Part shown: piece by piece, positions 1 to 8,065 of the stretch
Position numbering within the stretch: the first letter of the stretch is position 1
How the letters are laid out: every line of letters starts with the position of its first letter
Source of the DNA: an uncultured Bacteroidales bacterium
GTDB taxonomy: Bacteria; Bacteroidota; Bacteroidia; Bacteroidales; P3
Reading direction: 5' to 3'
NCBI GenBank assembly: GCA_947174375.1
Contig: CAMWIS010000038.1
Coordinates: forward strand, 1 to 11,571
Length of the DNA stretch: 11,571 bases
Notes under the pieces: generated by a model
The model's database searches: none
The model's input: only the letters and a program-made list of their open reading frames with translations
What the model was told of the DNA's origin: nothing
Translations under genes and position numbers: made by a program

Positions 1-569
1 ATGTCGAGGTGGTTCGTCGGCTCGTCCAACAGCAACAGGTCGGCGGCGGCCAGCAATACCTTTGCCAGGGCCGCCTTTTTCTGGTGCCCGCCCGAGAGCG
101 AGCCCATCCGCTGTTGCAGGTGCGGCAGTTGCAGGCGGAACAGCACCTCCTTGACGCGGTCTTCGTAGTTCCAGGCTTGCAGGCGGTCCATTTCCGAAAC
201 GGTCTCCTCCCATTCCTTCTGCAACTCGGGCGTGTTCTGCCGCGCCATCGCGTCCACCAGGGCTTCGTAGCGGTGCAGCAGGCGCGTCGTCTCGTTGTCG
301 TTCGCCAGCAGGTAGTCGATGAGGCTCAGGGCGGGGTCTATTTCGGGATTCTGCGACAGATAGCCCACCCGGATGTCTTTGCGCAGCGTCACCGTGCCGC
401 TGTCGGGCAGCACCTTGCCCACGATGATTTGCATGAGCGTGCTCTTGCCGCGGCCGTTGCGCGCGATGAGGCCGGTCTTCTGACCCTTTTCGAGCCCGAA
501 CGTCACGTGCCGGAACAGCGTCTTTTCGCCATAGGTCTTGGCGACATCTTCCAAGGATAGGTAGTTCAT
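1..569 (-). CDS. ABC-F family ATP-binding protein, N-terminal part (3' end outside window)
   Basis: The reading frame starts at the ATG at 569 and runs off the left edge, giving 189 residues of the first nucleotide-binding domain. Visible motifs in order are a Walker A variant ARNGRGKS (36-43, with Ala replacing the first Gly), a Q-loop SQNP around 72-75, the signature LSGGQ (158-162), and Walker B LLLLDE (177-182) followed by the ABC-F hallmark PTNHLD. No membrane segment is present. ABC-F proteins are soluble twin-ATPase proteins that act on ribosomes; the Uup/EttA-like kind is the most likely, but without the second domain and linker the subfamily cannot be fixed. The start lies 9 bp after the stop of the upstream di-haem cytochrome gene, so it is probably the last visible gene of the leftward operon. 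A role in antibiotic resistance is not indicated. Confidence 0.93.
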   Translation of the reverse strand, partial: MNYLSLEDVAKTYGEKTLFRHVTFGLEKGQKTGLIARNGRGKSTLMQIIVGKVLPDSGTVTLRKDIRVGYLSQNPEIDPALSLIDYLLANDNETTRLLHRYEALVDAMARQNTPELQKEWEETVSEMDRLQAWNYEDRVKEVLFRLQLPHLQQRMGSLSGGHQKKAALAKVLLAAADLLLLDEPTNHLD

Positions 570-578
570 GCGGATGGT

Positions 579-1706
579 TTACGGCAGGCGGCCGTCCTGC
601 GGTTTGGACAGCGACGGGTCGGTCAAGAGGCCGGGGTCGCTCAGGGTAAGCAGAAAGGCTTTCAACGCCTGTTTTTCGGGTTCGGTCAACTGCACGCCGC
701 CGTCCGTGACGTGGTGCATGAGCGGACTGATGTTGGGCGCGTAGTGGACGCCCTCGCTGTATTGGTCGATGACCTCCTCCAGCGTCTTGAAGCGGCCGTC
801 GTGCATATAGGGCGCCGTGTATTCGATGTTGCGCAGCGTCGGAATCCGATAGACGCCCTTGTCGGCGGCGTTGCCGGTTACGGAGGCGCGGTCGAAAGCG
901 TCGTGGTAGAGGCTGTCCGGATCCAAGCCGTTGTTGGCGAAGCCGTAGGTCGTGAACAGCATATTGCCGCTCCCGCCGTGGCAGTGGAAGCAGTCGGCGC
1001 CCTCCTCGGTCGTGAACAGCAGATAGCCTTTCAGTTCCTCGTCGGTCAGCGTGGTCTCGCCGCGCACGTAGCGGTCGAATTTGCTGTTGGCCGAAACGAT
1101 CGTGCGCGCGAACTGCGCGATGGCCTTGCAGATGCGGTCGATGGTCACGACGGGGGCGCCGGGGGCCACCTGCCCGAAAGCCGCCGCGAACATATCGTTA
1201 TAAAAGGGGATGGCGGCGATGCGCGCCGTGATGCTGTCGGGGTGGCCGTTGATTTCATCGGGGTCGGTCAAGGCCAGGTATATCAGTCGCTCCAGCGAGT
1301 CGGTGTCGCCGCTCCAGTGGTAGCGGACGTTGTTGAACGCCACGTTGAACAGCGGCAGCATGGCGTGGGGCGTCGGCGCGGCGTAGTCCAAACCGCCCTC
1401 GAACGCGTGCGCCTGCAGGTGGCAGGTGGCGCAGGAACGCCAGGCCGCCGGGTCGCTATGGCCCGACACGCGCCCGTCGTAGAACAGGTAGCGGCCGAGG
1501 TTGACGCCCTGTACCGAGAGCGGGTTGTCGGCCGGCACGTGGACGTCGGTCGGGAAGTAGGTCGGAATGTTCAGGTCGAAATAGTCGGGGCCTTCCGGCT
1601 CCTCCGGCTGATAGGGGCCGCAGGACACGGCCGCGAGCCCGAAGCAGAGGCTGCCCAGCAGACAGATACCGGCCCAAAGGCGGCGCTTAGTGTATCGAAA
1701 AGACAT
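579..1706 (-). CDS. Di-haem c-type cytochrome, MauG/MbnH-type (cytochrome c peroxidase family) lipoprotein
   Basis: The frame opens at 1715 (378 aa); an in-frame ATG at 1706 (375 aa) is preferred because it overlaps the upstream gene less. In 378-aa numbering it has a basic, hydrophobic leader ending in AAVSC (Cys32), a probable lipoprotein signal. It has two CxxCH haem motifs, CATCH (95-99) and CFHCH (242-246), and the family block APYMHDGRFKTLEEVI (301-316). By eye, Tyr319 lies where classical bacterial peroxidases have the axial Met, matching the His/Tyr-ligated haem of MauG and MbnH. Family knowledge: these periplasmic enzymes use peroxide to form high-valent di-haem states and oxidise Trp residues of a partner protein. 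The MbnP-family gene directly upstream, overlapping it, is the likely substrate. An ordinary H2O2-scavenging peroxidase is the alternative. Confidence 0.9.
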   Translation of the reverse strand: MSFRYTKRRLWAGICLLGSLCFGLAAVSCGPYQPEEPEGPDYFDLNIPTYFPTDVHVPADNPLSVQGVNLGRYLFYDGRVSGHSDPAAWRSCATCHLQAHAFEGGLDYAAPTPHAMLPLFNVAFNNVRYHWSGDTDSLERLIYLALTDPDEINGHPDSITARIAAIPFYNDMFAAAFGQVAPGAPVVTIDRICKAIAQFARTIVSANSKFDRYVRGETTLTDEELKGYLLFTTEEGADCFHCHGGSGNMLFTTYGFANNGLDPDSLYHDAFDRASVTGNAADKGVYRIPTLRNIEYTAPYMHDGRFKTLEEVIDQYSEGVHYAPNISPLMHHVTDGGVQLTEPEKQALKAFLLTLSDPGLLTDPSLSKPQDGRLP

Positions 1707-2505
1707 TCCGGACATTTTCTTTCAGGATTTGTTGGGCGTCCTGGTTCTGCATGATGGCCGTGCCCTCTACGGCGAAATCCCAGGGGTGCGGGTCGGTGAG
1801 CCATTGCATGACGTCCATGTTGACCGAGAGGCTTACGCTTTGCTCCATCGTCAGGAACAGGGACGTCGTGTCCGGAAACGCCAGACGGACGTAGTTTTGG
1901 TGGAAGGCCGTCGGCTCGCCGTCGGCCCAGGTCTGCCCGATGCCCGTATGCAGGCCGTAGGGTTCGTGCGGCGCATCGGCGGAAGACAGCCATTTGCCGT
2001 TGATTTGCATATAGTGGTAGCCGCCGCCCAACGCCTCCGGCCAAAACATCAGGCTTTCGGGCGGGTTGGCGAAGCGGTGCGATACGTTGTCGGTCTCGTC
2101 CAGGCCGTAGGTGAAGCCGATGCCGACGTAGTGTCCGCAGGCCACGTCCTTGACCGTCCATTTCCGCGTGGCGGGCATCGCGAAGTCGATATAATGGCAT
2201 CCGTTGCCGTCGGCCTCCGTCAGCGCCACGTGCGCGCCGCCCTCCTCAATCAGATAGACCTTGGAGATGAAATAGCGGATTTCCTCTATCGTGACGCTTT
2301 GGCCCGCCGGTACCGCCTCGCTCGCCGGCATCGCGAACAGGCGCGTGCCGTCCAGCGCGTCGAGCGTCTGCCCGTTGTAGCTGAACGTAAAATTCAGCGT
2401 CACCTCGCCGGTCCATTCCTTTTTCTGACAGGCGGCCAACAGGCAGGCCGCCGCCAACAGGGGGGCGGTCAAGGTCAACAGGCGGTGGCGGCGTAGGCGC
2501 GGCAT
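1687..2505 (-). CDS. MbnP-family lipoprotein (putative copper-binding partner of the di-haem enzyme)
   Basis: This is a 272-aa protein from the ATG at 2505; a TTG two codons earlier at 2511 is also open but less likely. A basic N-terminus, a hydrophobic stretch and the lipobox LAAC (Cys26) indicate an exported lipoprotein. The mature part resembles the MbnP family (MbnP-like domain). It has an N-terminal beta strand VTLNFTFSYNG, the segment IEEIRYFISKVYL, then YVGIGFTYGLDET and a Trp-rich central stretch MFWPEALGGGYHYMQINGKW (about 153-172), followed by LHTGIG. Two Cys (about 103 and 123) could form a disulfide. In characterised MbnP one Trp is converted to kynurenine by MbnH, creating a copper site; the Trp in the MFW/NGKW region are candidates here. 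The stop overlaps the start of the MauG/MbnH-like gene, which strongly suggests joint function. No methanobactin precursor gene was found. Confidence 0.83.
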   Translation of the reverse strand: MPRLRRHRLLTLTAPLLAAACLLAACQKKEWTGEVTLNFTFSYNGQTLDALDGTRLFAMPASEAVPAGQSVTIEEIRYFISKVYLIEEGGAHVALTEADGNGCHYIDFAMPATRKWTVKDVACGHYVGIGFTYGLDETDNVSHRFANPPESLMFWPEALGGGYHYMQINGKWLSSADAPHEPYGLHTGIGQTWADGEPTAFHQNYVRLAFPDTTSLFLTMEQSVSLSVNMDVMQWLTDPHPWDFAVEGTAIMQNQDAQQILKENVRNVFSIH

Positions 2506-2524
2506 ATCCAAGTCGATTCAGCGG

Positions 2525-3073
2525 TTAAAACGTAATGAGGGATTCGATGTCGCAGTTGGGCGGCAAGCGTTTGCGCCCGCCCAGGTCGGTCAATTCGATG
2601 AGGTAGCAGGCCGCCATCTCGCGCACGCCCGTACTCTTGATTAAGTCGAGCGCGGCCCAGGTGGTGCCGCCCGTGGCCAGCAGGTCGTCGTGCAACAGCA
2701 CCTTGTCGTCGGGCGAGAGCGCGTCCACGTGCATTTCGATGACGTCGTAGCCGTATTCCAAATGGAAGGTACGGCTGAGTTTGCCGGAGGGCAGCTTGCC
2801 TTTCTTGCGGATGGGCACGAAACCCGCGCCGAGCCGGTAGGCCAGGATGCTGCCGAGCATGAAGCCGCGCGACTCTATGCCCACCACCTTGGTAAAGCCT
2901 TGATCCTTGAAGCGTTCGTACAAGAGGTCGGCGGCCATGCGCAGGGCTTCGGGCTGTTGCAGTAAAGTGGTGATATCGCGGAAGATAACCCCTTTTCTCG
3001 GAAAATCGGGAATCTCCCGGATTTGTTTTTTCAAAAAGGCCCTTGCGTCGTCCGGCTCACATTTGGATTTCAT
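2525..3073 (-). CDS. apt: Adenine phosphoribosyltransferase
   Basis: It converts adenine and PRPP to AMP and pyrophosphate in cytoplasmic purine salvage. The 182-aa product from the ATG at 3073 has the usual length for the family. A longer frame reaching 3181 would add 36 residues without homology and overlap leuS, so it is rejected. Motifs are the N-terminal signature IPDFPRKGVIFRDITTLL (21-38), VGIESRGFMLG (64-74), the mobile-loop region RKKGKLP (89-95), and the PRPP-binding loop VLLHDDLLATGGTT (125-138). The gene starts 35 bp after the leuS stop and ends 19 bp before the MbnP-family gene, inside the leftward gene cluster. Confidence 0.97.
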   Translation of the reverse strand: MKSKCEPDDARAFLKKQIREIPDFPRKGVIFRDITTLLQQPEALRMAADLLYERFKDQGFTKVVGIESRGFMLGSILAYRLGAGFVPIRKKGKLPSGKLSRTFHLEYGYDVIEMHVDALSPDDKVLLHDDLLATGGTTWAALDLIKSTGVREMAACYLIELTDLGGRKRLPPNCDIESLITF

Positions 3074-3108
3074 AACGGTATGCGTTTTTTGTTGATATAC
3101 TGTTGATT

Positions 3109-5967
3109 TTAGGCCACCACGATGTTGACGATGCGTTTCGGCACCACGATGACCTTTTTCACGGTCTTGCCCTCCGTCCATTTGGCGGTCTGCGGGTCGG
3201 CCAGCACGGCCTTCTCGATGTCGGCGGGCGTGGCTTCGGCCGGGAAACTCAGGCTGAAGCGCGTCTTGCCGTTGAACGACACCGGATAGTTGAGGCTCGT
3301 TTCCACCGTGTATTTCTCTTCAAAGACGGGGTAGGCCGCGTAGCTGATGCTGTCGGTATGGCCCAGCGCCTGCCAGATTTCCTCGCAGATATGCGGCGCG
3401 TAGGGCGCGAGCAATACCGTGAACGGCTCTATGATGCTGCGTTTGCGGCATTTGAGGTCGGTCAGCTGGTTTACCGTAATCATGAACCGGCTGACGGCCG
3501 TATTGAACGAGAAGCGGTCGGTGTCCTCGCCGATATGGCGGATGGCCAGGTGCAGGGCCTTCAATTCTTCGGGCGTGGCCGGCTGTTCATCCACGGGCGC
3601 GCCGTTTTCGGGGAACACGAGCCGCCAGAATTTCTTAAGGAAACGATAGACGCCTTCGATGCCTTGCGTGTCCCAGGGCTTGGACTGCTCGATGGGGCCT
3701 AGGAACATCTCGTACATACGGAGCGTGTCGGCGCCGTAGCGTTCCACGATTTCGTCGGGGTTCTGCACGTTGTACATCGATTTCGACATCTTCTCGATTT
3801 CGCTGCCGCAGATATAGCGTCCGTCCTCCGTAATGAATTCGGCCTCTTTCCAATGCGGCATCCAGGCGCGGAAAGCGTCCATATCCAGCACGTCGTTCTC
3901 CACGATATGGATGTCGGCGTGGACGGGGTCGGTAAAGCGCGCGCGTTCCGGAATGTTCTTCGATACGAAAATCAGCCGTTTGCCGTCCGCGATGTCCTGC
4001 GCCGAAACGCCCGTCAGCCCCGGATAGGCGGGGTTCTCGGCCAAAAACGCCTGATAGGCCGCGTAGTTGAGCCGATAGACGAAGCTGCTGCGGCCTTGGA
4101 TCATCCCTTGGTTGATGAGTTTCTGATAGGGTTCTTCGGTATTGACCAAGCCGAGGTCGAACAGGAACTTGTGCCAGAAGCGCGAGTAGATGAGGTGGCC
4201 CGACGCGTGTTCGGCGCCGCCGATATAGAGGTCAACGGGCCCCCAGTAGTTGACGGCTTCGGCCGAAACCAAGGCTTGGTCGTTGTGCGGATCCATATAG
4301 CGCAAAAAGTACGCGCTGGAGCCGGCAAATCCGGGCATTGTATTGGTTTCCAACGGATAGCCGTCTTTGTTGACCCAGTTCTTGGCGCGGGCCAGCGGCG
4401 GTTCGCCGGCTTCGGTCGGCAGGTAGCGGTCCACTTCGGGTAGGCGGAGCGGCAACTCCGCGTCGTCCAAGGCGTAGGGCATCCCGTCCTTATAGTAAAT
4501 CGGGAAGGGCTCGCCCCAGTACCGCTGGCGGCTGAAGATGGCGTCGCGCAGACGGTAGAGCGTCTTGGCCGTGCCCAGGCCGCGTTTGGCGATTTCCTGC
4601 ACCATGGCGGCGATGGCTTCCTTGACGCGCAATCCGTTGAGGAAGTCGGAATTGATCATGACGCCGTCTTTGGTCTCGTAAGCTTCTTGGGTGATGTCGC
4701 CGCCGGCCACGACGGCCGTAATCGGCAGGTCGAAATGGCGGGCGAAACGGTAGTCGCGCGCGTCGTGCGCCGGCACGGCCATAATCGCGCCCGTTCCATA
4801 GCCGGCCAATACGTAGTCGGAAATCCAAACGGGCACTTCCGCGCCCGTGAACGGATGGATGGCGTAGGCACCCGTAAACACGCCGCTGACGCGGTTGACG
4901 TCGGCCTGACGTTCGCGTTCGGTGCGGTGCTTGACTTCATCGAGATAGGCGTCCACGGCCACTTTCTGCGCCGGGGTCGTCAGCGAGGCGATTTGCTCGT
5001 GTTCGGGGCAGAGTACCATGAAGCTGACGCCGAACAGCGTGTCGGGCCGCGTGGTAAAGATGTCGAGTTTGTCCGTGCGGTCTTTGAGCGCGAACGACAG
5101 CGTGGCGCCGTGGCTCTTGCCGATCCAGTTGCGCTGCATCTCTTTGAGCGCGTCGCTCCATTGCAGGCCGTCCAGGCCGTCCAGCAGACGGTCGGCATAG
5201 GCCGTTATGCGCAACTGCCACTGTTGCATCCGTTTGCGTTCCACCGGATAGCCGCCGCGCTGCGAGAGGCCGTTCACGACCTCGTCGTTGGCGAGCACCG
5301 TGCCCAATTTCGGGCACCAGTTCACCATCGTGTCGGACAGGTAGGCCAAGCGGTAGGGCATCAACGCCTGTTGCCGCCGCTTTTCGTCGTAGCCGGCCCA
5401 GTCGGCCGCGCTGAAAACGGCTTGCGGGTTGCAGGCCGCAATCTCTTGCGCCCGCGCGTTGCCCTCTTTTTCAAACATTGCCACGAGGCGGCTTATCGGC
5501 TGCGCCTTCCGCAACGTCTTGTCGTACCACGATTCAAACAGGCGGAGGAACACCCACTGCGTCCATTTGTAATAGGCCGGGTCGCAGGTGCGCACCTCGC
5601 GGTCCCAGTCGAACGAGAAGCCGATGCCGCGCAACTGCTTCTTGTATCGGTTGATGTTCTCCTCGGTCGTCACGGCCGGGTGCTGGCCGGTCTGAATCGC
5701 GTATTGTTCGGCCGGCAAGCCGTAGGCGTCGAAGCCCATCGGATGCAGCACGTTGAAGCCTTTGAGCCGTTTGTAGCGCGCGTAGATGTCGCTGGCGATA
5801 TAGCCGAGCGGATGGCCCACGTGCAGACCGGCCCCCGACGGGTAGGGGAACATATCCAATACATAGTATTTGGGTTTGTCGGACGGCTGTTCGGCCTTGA
5901 ACGTGCCGTGCTGGTCCCAATACGCTTGCCAGCGTTGTTCGATGTCTCTGAAATCGTACTCCCTCAT
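3109..5967 (-). CDS. leuS: Leucyl-tRNA synthetase
   Basis: This class I aminoacyl-tRNA synthetase charges tRNA-Leu. The ATG at 5967 gives 952 aa starting MREYDFRDIEQRW, the usual LeuRS N-terminus; a TTG-initiated extension to 6012 would run into the promoter and is not used. Motifs are HVGH (HIGH type, 49-52) in PYPSGAGLHVGH, the CP1 editing domain with TTRPDTLFG (305-313) and GTGAIMAVPAHD (391-402), and KMSKS (726-730) followed by the anticodon-binding helical domain and a C-terminal domain ending in KKVIVVPKRIVNIVVA. The long segment between MIQGRSSFVYR and KMSKS, with VENDVLDMDAFRAW, is a pattern I associate with Bacteroidetes LeuRS. It is the first gene of the leftward cluster, with a good candidate promoter just upstream. 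Two tRNA-Leu genes, its substrates, lie 5 kb away. Confidence 0.98.
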   Translation of the reverse strand: MREYDFRDIEQRWQAYWDQHGTFKAEQPSDKPKYYVLDMFPYPSGAGLHVGHPLGYIASDIYARYKRLKGFNVLHPMGFDAYGLPAEQYAIQTGQHPAVTTEENINRYKKQLRGIGFSFDWDREVRTCDPAYYKWTQWVFLRLFESWYDKTLRKAQPISRLVAMFEKEGNARAQEIAACNPQAVFSAADWAGYDEKRRQQALMPYRLAYLSDTMVNWCPKLGTVLANDEVVNGLSQRGGYPVERKRMQQWQLRITAYADRLLDGLDGLQWSDALKEMQRNWIGKSHGATLSFALKDRTDKLDIFTTRPDTLFGVSFMVLCPEHEQIASLTTPAQKVAVDAYLDEVKHRTERERQADVNRVSGVFTGAYAIHPFTGAEVPVWISDYVLAGYGTGAIMAVPAHDARDYRFARHFDLPITAVVAGGDITQEAYETKDGVMINSDFLNGLRVKEAIAAMVQEIAKRGLGTAKTLYRLRDAIFSRQRYWGEPFPIYYKDGMPYALDDAELPLRLPEVDRYLPTEAGEPPLARAKNWVNKDGYPLETNTMPGFAGSSAYFLRYMDPHNDQALVSAEAVNYWGPVDLYIGGAEHASGHLIYSRFWHKFLFDLGLVNTEEPYQKLINQGMIQGRSSFVYRLNYAAYQAFLAENPAYPGLTGVSAQDIADGKRLIFVSKNIPERARFTDPVHADIHIVENDVLDMDAFRAWMPHWKEAEFITEDGRYICGSEIEKMSKSMYNVQNPDEIVERYGADTLRMYEMFLGPIEQSKPWDTQGIEGVYRFLKKFWRLVFPENGAPVDEQPATPEELKALHLAIRHIGEDTDRFSFNTAVSRFMITVNQLTDLKCRKRSIIEPFTVLLAPYAPHICEEIWQALGHTDSISYAAYPVFEEKYTVETSLNYPVSFNGKTRFSLSFPAEATPADIEKAVLADPQTAKWTEGKTVKKVIVVPKRIVNIVVA

Positions 5968-6002
5968 AATGGATGAATGATGTAAGCGTGTGTAAAAAGC
6001 AC

Positions 6003-6042
6003 AAACGGACAAAGGTAGTGAAAAATGCTGACATATTTTAAA
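6003..6042 (-). promoter_or_regulatory. Candidate Bacteroidetes-type promoter for leuS
   Basis: On the minus strand TACCTTTG (6010-6017) matches the -7 element TAnnTTTG. A TTTA, one base off the -33 element TTTG, lies 21 bp further upstream at about 6039-6042. Transcription would start near 6003 and give a leader of about 35 nt before the leuS ATG at 5967. This is a sequence match only. Confidence 0.5.
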
Positions 6043-6050
6043 TATTGTGT

Positions 6051-6065
6051 TATATTTGTCCGTAC
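6051..6065 (+). promoter_or_regulatory. Candidate -7 element for the nucleoside phosphorylase gene
   Basis: TATATTTG at 6051-6058 fits TAnnTTTG, and the start codon at 6094 is a plausible leader length away. No TTTG is found 19-21 bp upstream, so this is weaker than the leuS and tRNA promoters. The two divergent -7 boxes share the AT-rich patch 6015-6060. Confidence 0.35.
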
Positions 6066-6093
6066 AAATAAGTCCTATTCAGAACGCTGAAAT

Positions 6094-6972
6094 ATGAATA
6101 CCGCCTGTATTCCCCCTTCCGAACTGCCGCTGAACGCGGACGGCAGCGTGTATCACCTGCGCCTGCAACCGGAGCAGTTGGCCGACCGGATTATCCTGGT
6201 GGGCGATCCGGGCCGTGTGCCGGAGGTGTCGCGCCGTTTCGACGAAGTGGAGGTCGAGGTGCGGAACCGCGAGCTCGTGACGCATACGGGGCGGCTGAAC
6301 GGTCGCCGTATCTCGGTCATTTCCACGGGTATGGGTGCCGACAACATCGACATCGTGGTGACGGAGCTGGACGCGCTGGCCAATGTGGACTTGCAGAAGC
6401 GCGTGCCCAAGCCGGTGCATAAGACGTTGGAGATGGTGCGTATCGGCACGAGCGGCAGCCTGCGGCACGAATATCCCGTGGACGGCTTCTGCGCCGCCAC
6501 GCACGGCTTGGGGCTGGACGGGCTGCTGAACTACTACGCCGTGGACGAGAGCGTGTTCGACCGCGACTTGGAGCGCGCCATCCGCGCGCACGTCCGCTGG
6601 CCGGAACGCTTGGCCGCGCCCTATGTCGTGGCCTGCTCCGACGAGCTGATGCAGCGTATCGGCTACGATATGTACCGCGGCATCACGGCCACCGCGCCCG
6701 GTTTCTTCGGGCCGCAGGGGCGCGTCGTGCGGCTGCCCAATACGGTGCCGGCGCAGAACGACCTTTTGGCGACGTTCGACGACGGTTGTCACCAAATCGC
6801 CAATTTAGAGATGGAAACGGCCGCGCTGTACGGCCTCGGCCGCAGTTTGGGGCACAAGACGCTGACCGTCTGCCTGCTGATTGCCAACCGCGCCGACAAG
6901 ACGTTCAGCCAAGACTACCATCCCGGCATGAATAAACTGATAGATACGGTCTTGCAACGGTTTACCGCCTGA
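6094..6972 (+). CDS. Nucleoside phosphorylase, uridine phosphorylase-like
   Basis: A 292-aa cytoplasmic protein of the PNP/UDP phosphorylase family, which splits a nucleoside with phosphate into base and (deoxy)ribose-1-phosphate. Motifs are GDPGR (37-41, phosphate binding), STGMGADN (77-84), VRIGTSGSL (115-123, second phosphate-binding Arg), GFFGPQGR (203-210) and NLEMETAAL (237-245, ribose-contacting Glu). The Gln and Arg of GFFGPQGR lie where Udp enzymes carry the Gln/Arg pair that binds the uracil ring, so uridine is favoured over purine nucleosides. At about 290 aa it is longer than E. coli Udp (about 250), with an N-terminal extension of about 20 residues. It reads away from leuS and may be co-transcribed with the phosphoesterase that starts 46 bp downstream. 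Substrate specificity is inferred. Confidence 0.9.
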   Translation: MNTACIPPSELPLNADGSVYHLRLQPEQLADRIILVGDPGRVPEVSRRFDEVEVEVRNRELVTHTGRLNGRRISVISTGMGADNIDIVVTELDALANVDLQKRVPKPVHKTLEMVRIGTSGSLRHEYPVDGFCAATHGLGLDGLLNYYAVDESVFDRDLERAIRAHVRWPERLAAPYVVACSDELMQRIGYDMYRGITATAPGFFGPQGRVVRLPNTVPAQNDLLATFDDGCHQIANLEMETAALYGLGRSLGHKTLTVCLLIANRADKTFSQDYHPGMNKLIDTVLQRFTA

Positions 6973-7018
6973 CCGCAGCGGCGTGCGGCCCATTGGCCGG
7001 CGTCATTATAGCAAGTGT

Positions 7019-8065
7019 ATGGAACAGAAGAATATGGATTTGAGAACGGCGATCGAACGTGCCTCCCACATCGTCATCGTCGGCCATTACAATCCGGACG
7101 GCGACGCCGTGGGCGCGACGATGGGCATGAAATACTTGTTGGCGAACATGGGCAAGCCGGCCGACGTGATGTATCCGAACGCCTACGCCCGGAACCTGAA
7201 ATGGATGGATCCGGAGGGTTCCGCCATCGCCTATGCCGAACATCCCGACAAGGGGGCGGCCTTGATCGCGCGGGCGGATTTGATTTTCTGCATGGATTTC
7301 CAGTCTATCGGGCGCACCGATGTCATTGCGCCGGCCCTGACGCAGAGCCGGGCGTTCAAGGTGCTCATCGACCACCACATCGGGCCGGCCCGTCACGAAT
7401 TCGACCTCTGCTTTACGGAAACGGGCGTTTCTTCAACCTGCGAGGAACTGTATAAGACCGTGGAGGCCGAGCTGGATACCGCCCTCATCGACCGGCGCGT
7501 GGCCTCGTGCCTCTATGCGGGCATCAGCACCGACACGGGCTCGTTCAGCTACGCCTGCCGCCACGCCGGGCTGTTCCGCATCGTGGCCGCGCTCATCGAA
7601 AAGGGGGCCGATACCGTGCGCATCCACCGCACGATTTTCGATACGTTCTCGGAATCGCGTATGCGGCTGTTGGGCTATTGCCTCCACGAAAAACTCGTCG
7701 TGATGCCGGCCTACGGCACGGCCTATCTCTCGTTGAGCCTGGAAGAGATGGAGCGTTTCCATTACCGTACCGGCGATTTGGAAGGCGTGGTCAATTACGC
7801 CTTGGGCATAGAGGGCATTTCGTTCGCGGCCTTTTTCACGCAGCGCAAGAACCGGATCCGCGTGTCGTTGCGTTCCAAAGGCGATGTGGATGTCAATGTG
7901 TTCGCCCGTCAGCATTTCGAGGGCGGCGGCCATAAGAACGCGGCCGGCGGCAGTTCCTACGACGGCTTGCCGGAGACGCTGGCGCGTTTCGAACGCCTGA
8001 TACCGGCCTTTTACGAAACGGAAATCCGCCCGAAACGGGCCGTCAAACCGCGGCCGCTGATATGA
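7019..8065 (+). CDS. nrnA: DHH/DHHA1 phosphoesterase, NrnA-type (oligoribonuclease / pAp phosphatase)
   Basis: The 348-aa product from the ATG at 7019 carries the DHH catalytic domain and a C-terminal DHHA1 domain. Motif I is HYNPDGDAVGA (H23, D27, D29), motif II is CMDFQS (D93), motif III is LIDHH (DHH at 118-120), and motif IV includes STDTG (D172). These are the two-metal ligands of the family. The DHHA1 substrate-binding loop GGGHKNAAGG is at 302-311. Characterised NrnA proteins degrade nano-RNA and dephosphorylate 3'-phosphoadenosine 5'-phosphate. Other possible starts are the GTG at 6983, which adds 12 unrelated residues, and the ATG at 7034. The stop overlaps the start of the next gene by 4 bp (ATGA), indicating translational coupling with the FKBP lipoprotein. 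Confidence 0.93.
   Translation: MEQKNMDLRTAIERASHIVIVGHYNPDGDAVGATMGMKYLLANMGKPADVMYPNAYARNLKWMDPEGSAIAYAEHPDKGAALIARADLIFCMDFQSIGRTDVIAPALTQSRAFKVLIDHHIGPARHEFDLCFTETGVSSTCEELYKTVEAELDTALIDRRVASCLYAGISTDTGSFSYACRHAGLFRIVAALIEKGADTVRIHRTIFDTFSESRMRLLGYCLHEKLVVMPAYGTAYLSLSLEEMERFHYRTGDLEGVVNYALGIEGISFAAFFTQRKNRIRVSLRSKGDVDVNVFARQHFEGGGHKNAAGGSSYDGLPETLARFERLIPAFYETEIRPKRAVKPRPLI

Noticed and set aside
579..2525. Methanobactin precursor (mbnA) gene near the MbnP/MbnH pair
   Set aside because: The genes are packed with no room for a separate small ORF, and no Cys-containing short peptide frame was seen between them.
3074..3181. N-terminal extension of apt
   Set aside because: The added residues overlap leuS, have no similarity to the family, and the ATG at 3073 gives the normal length.
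4687..5976. Long plus-strand open frame opposite leuS, and similar ones at 711-1754 and 1690-2496
   Set aside because: They are antisense frames kept open by GC-rich codon bias of genuine minus-strand genes, low in complexity (rich in Arg, Val, Gly) and without recognisable motifs.
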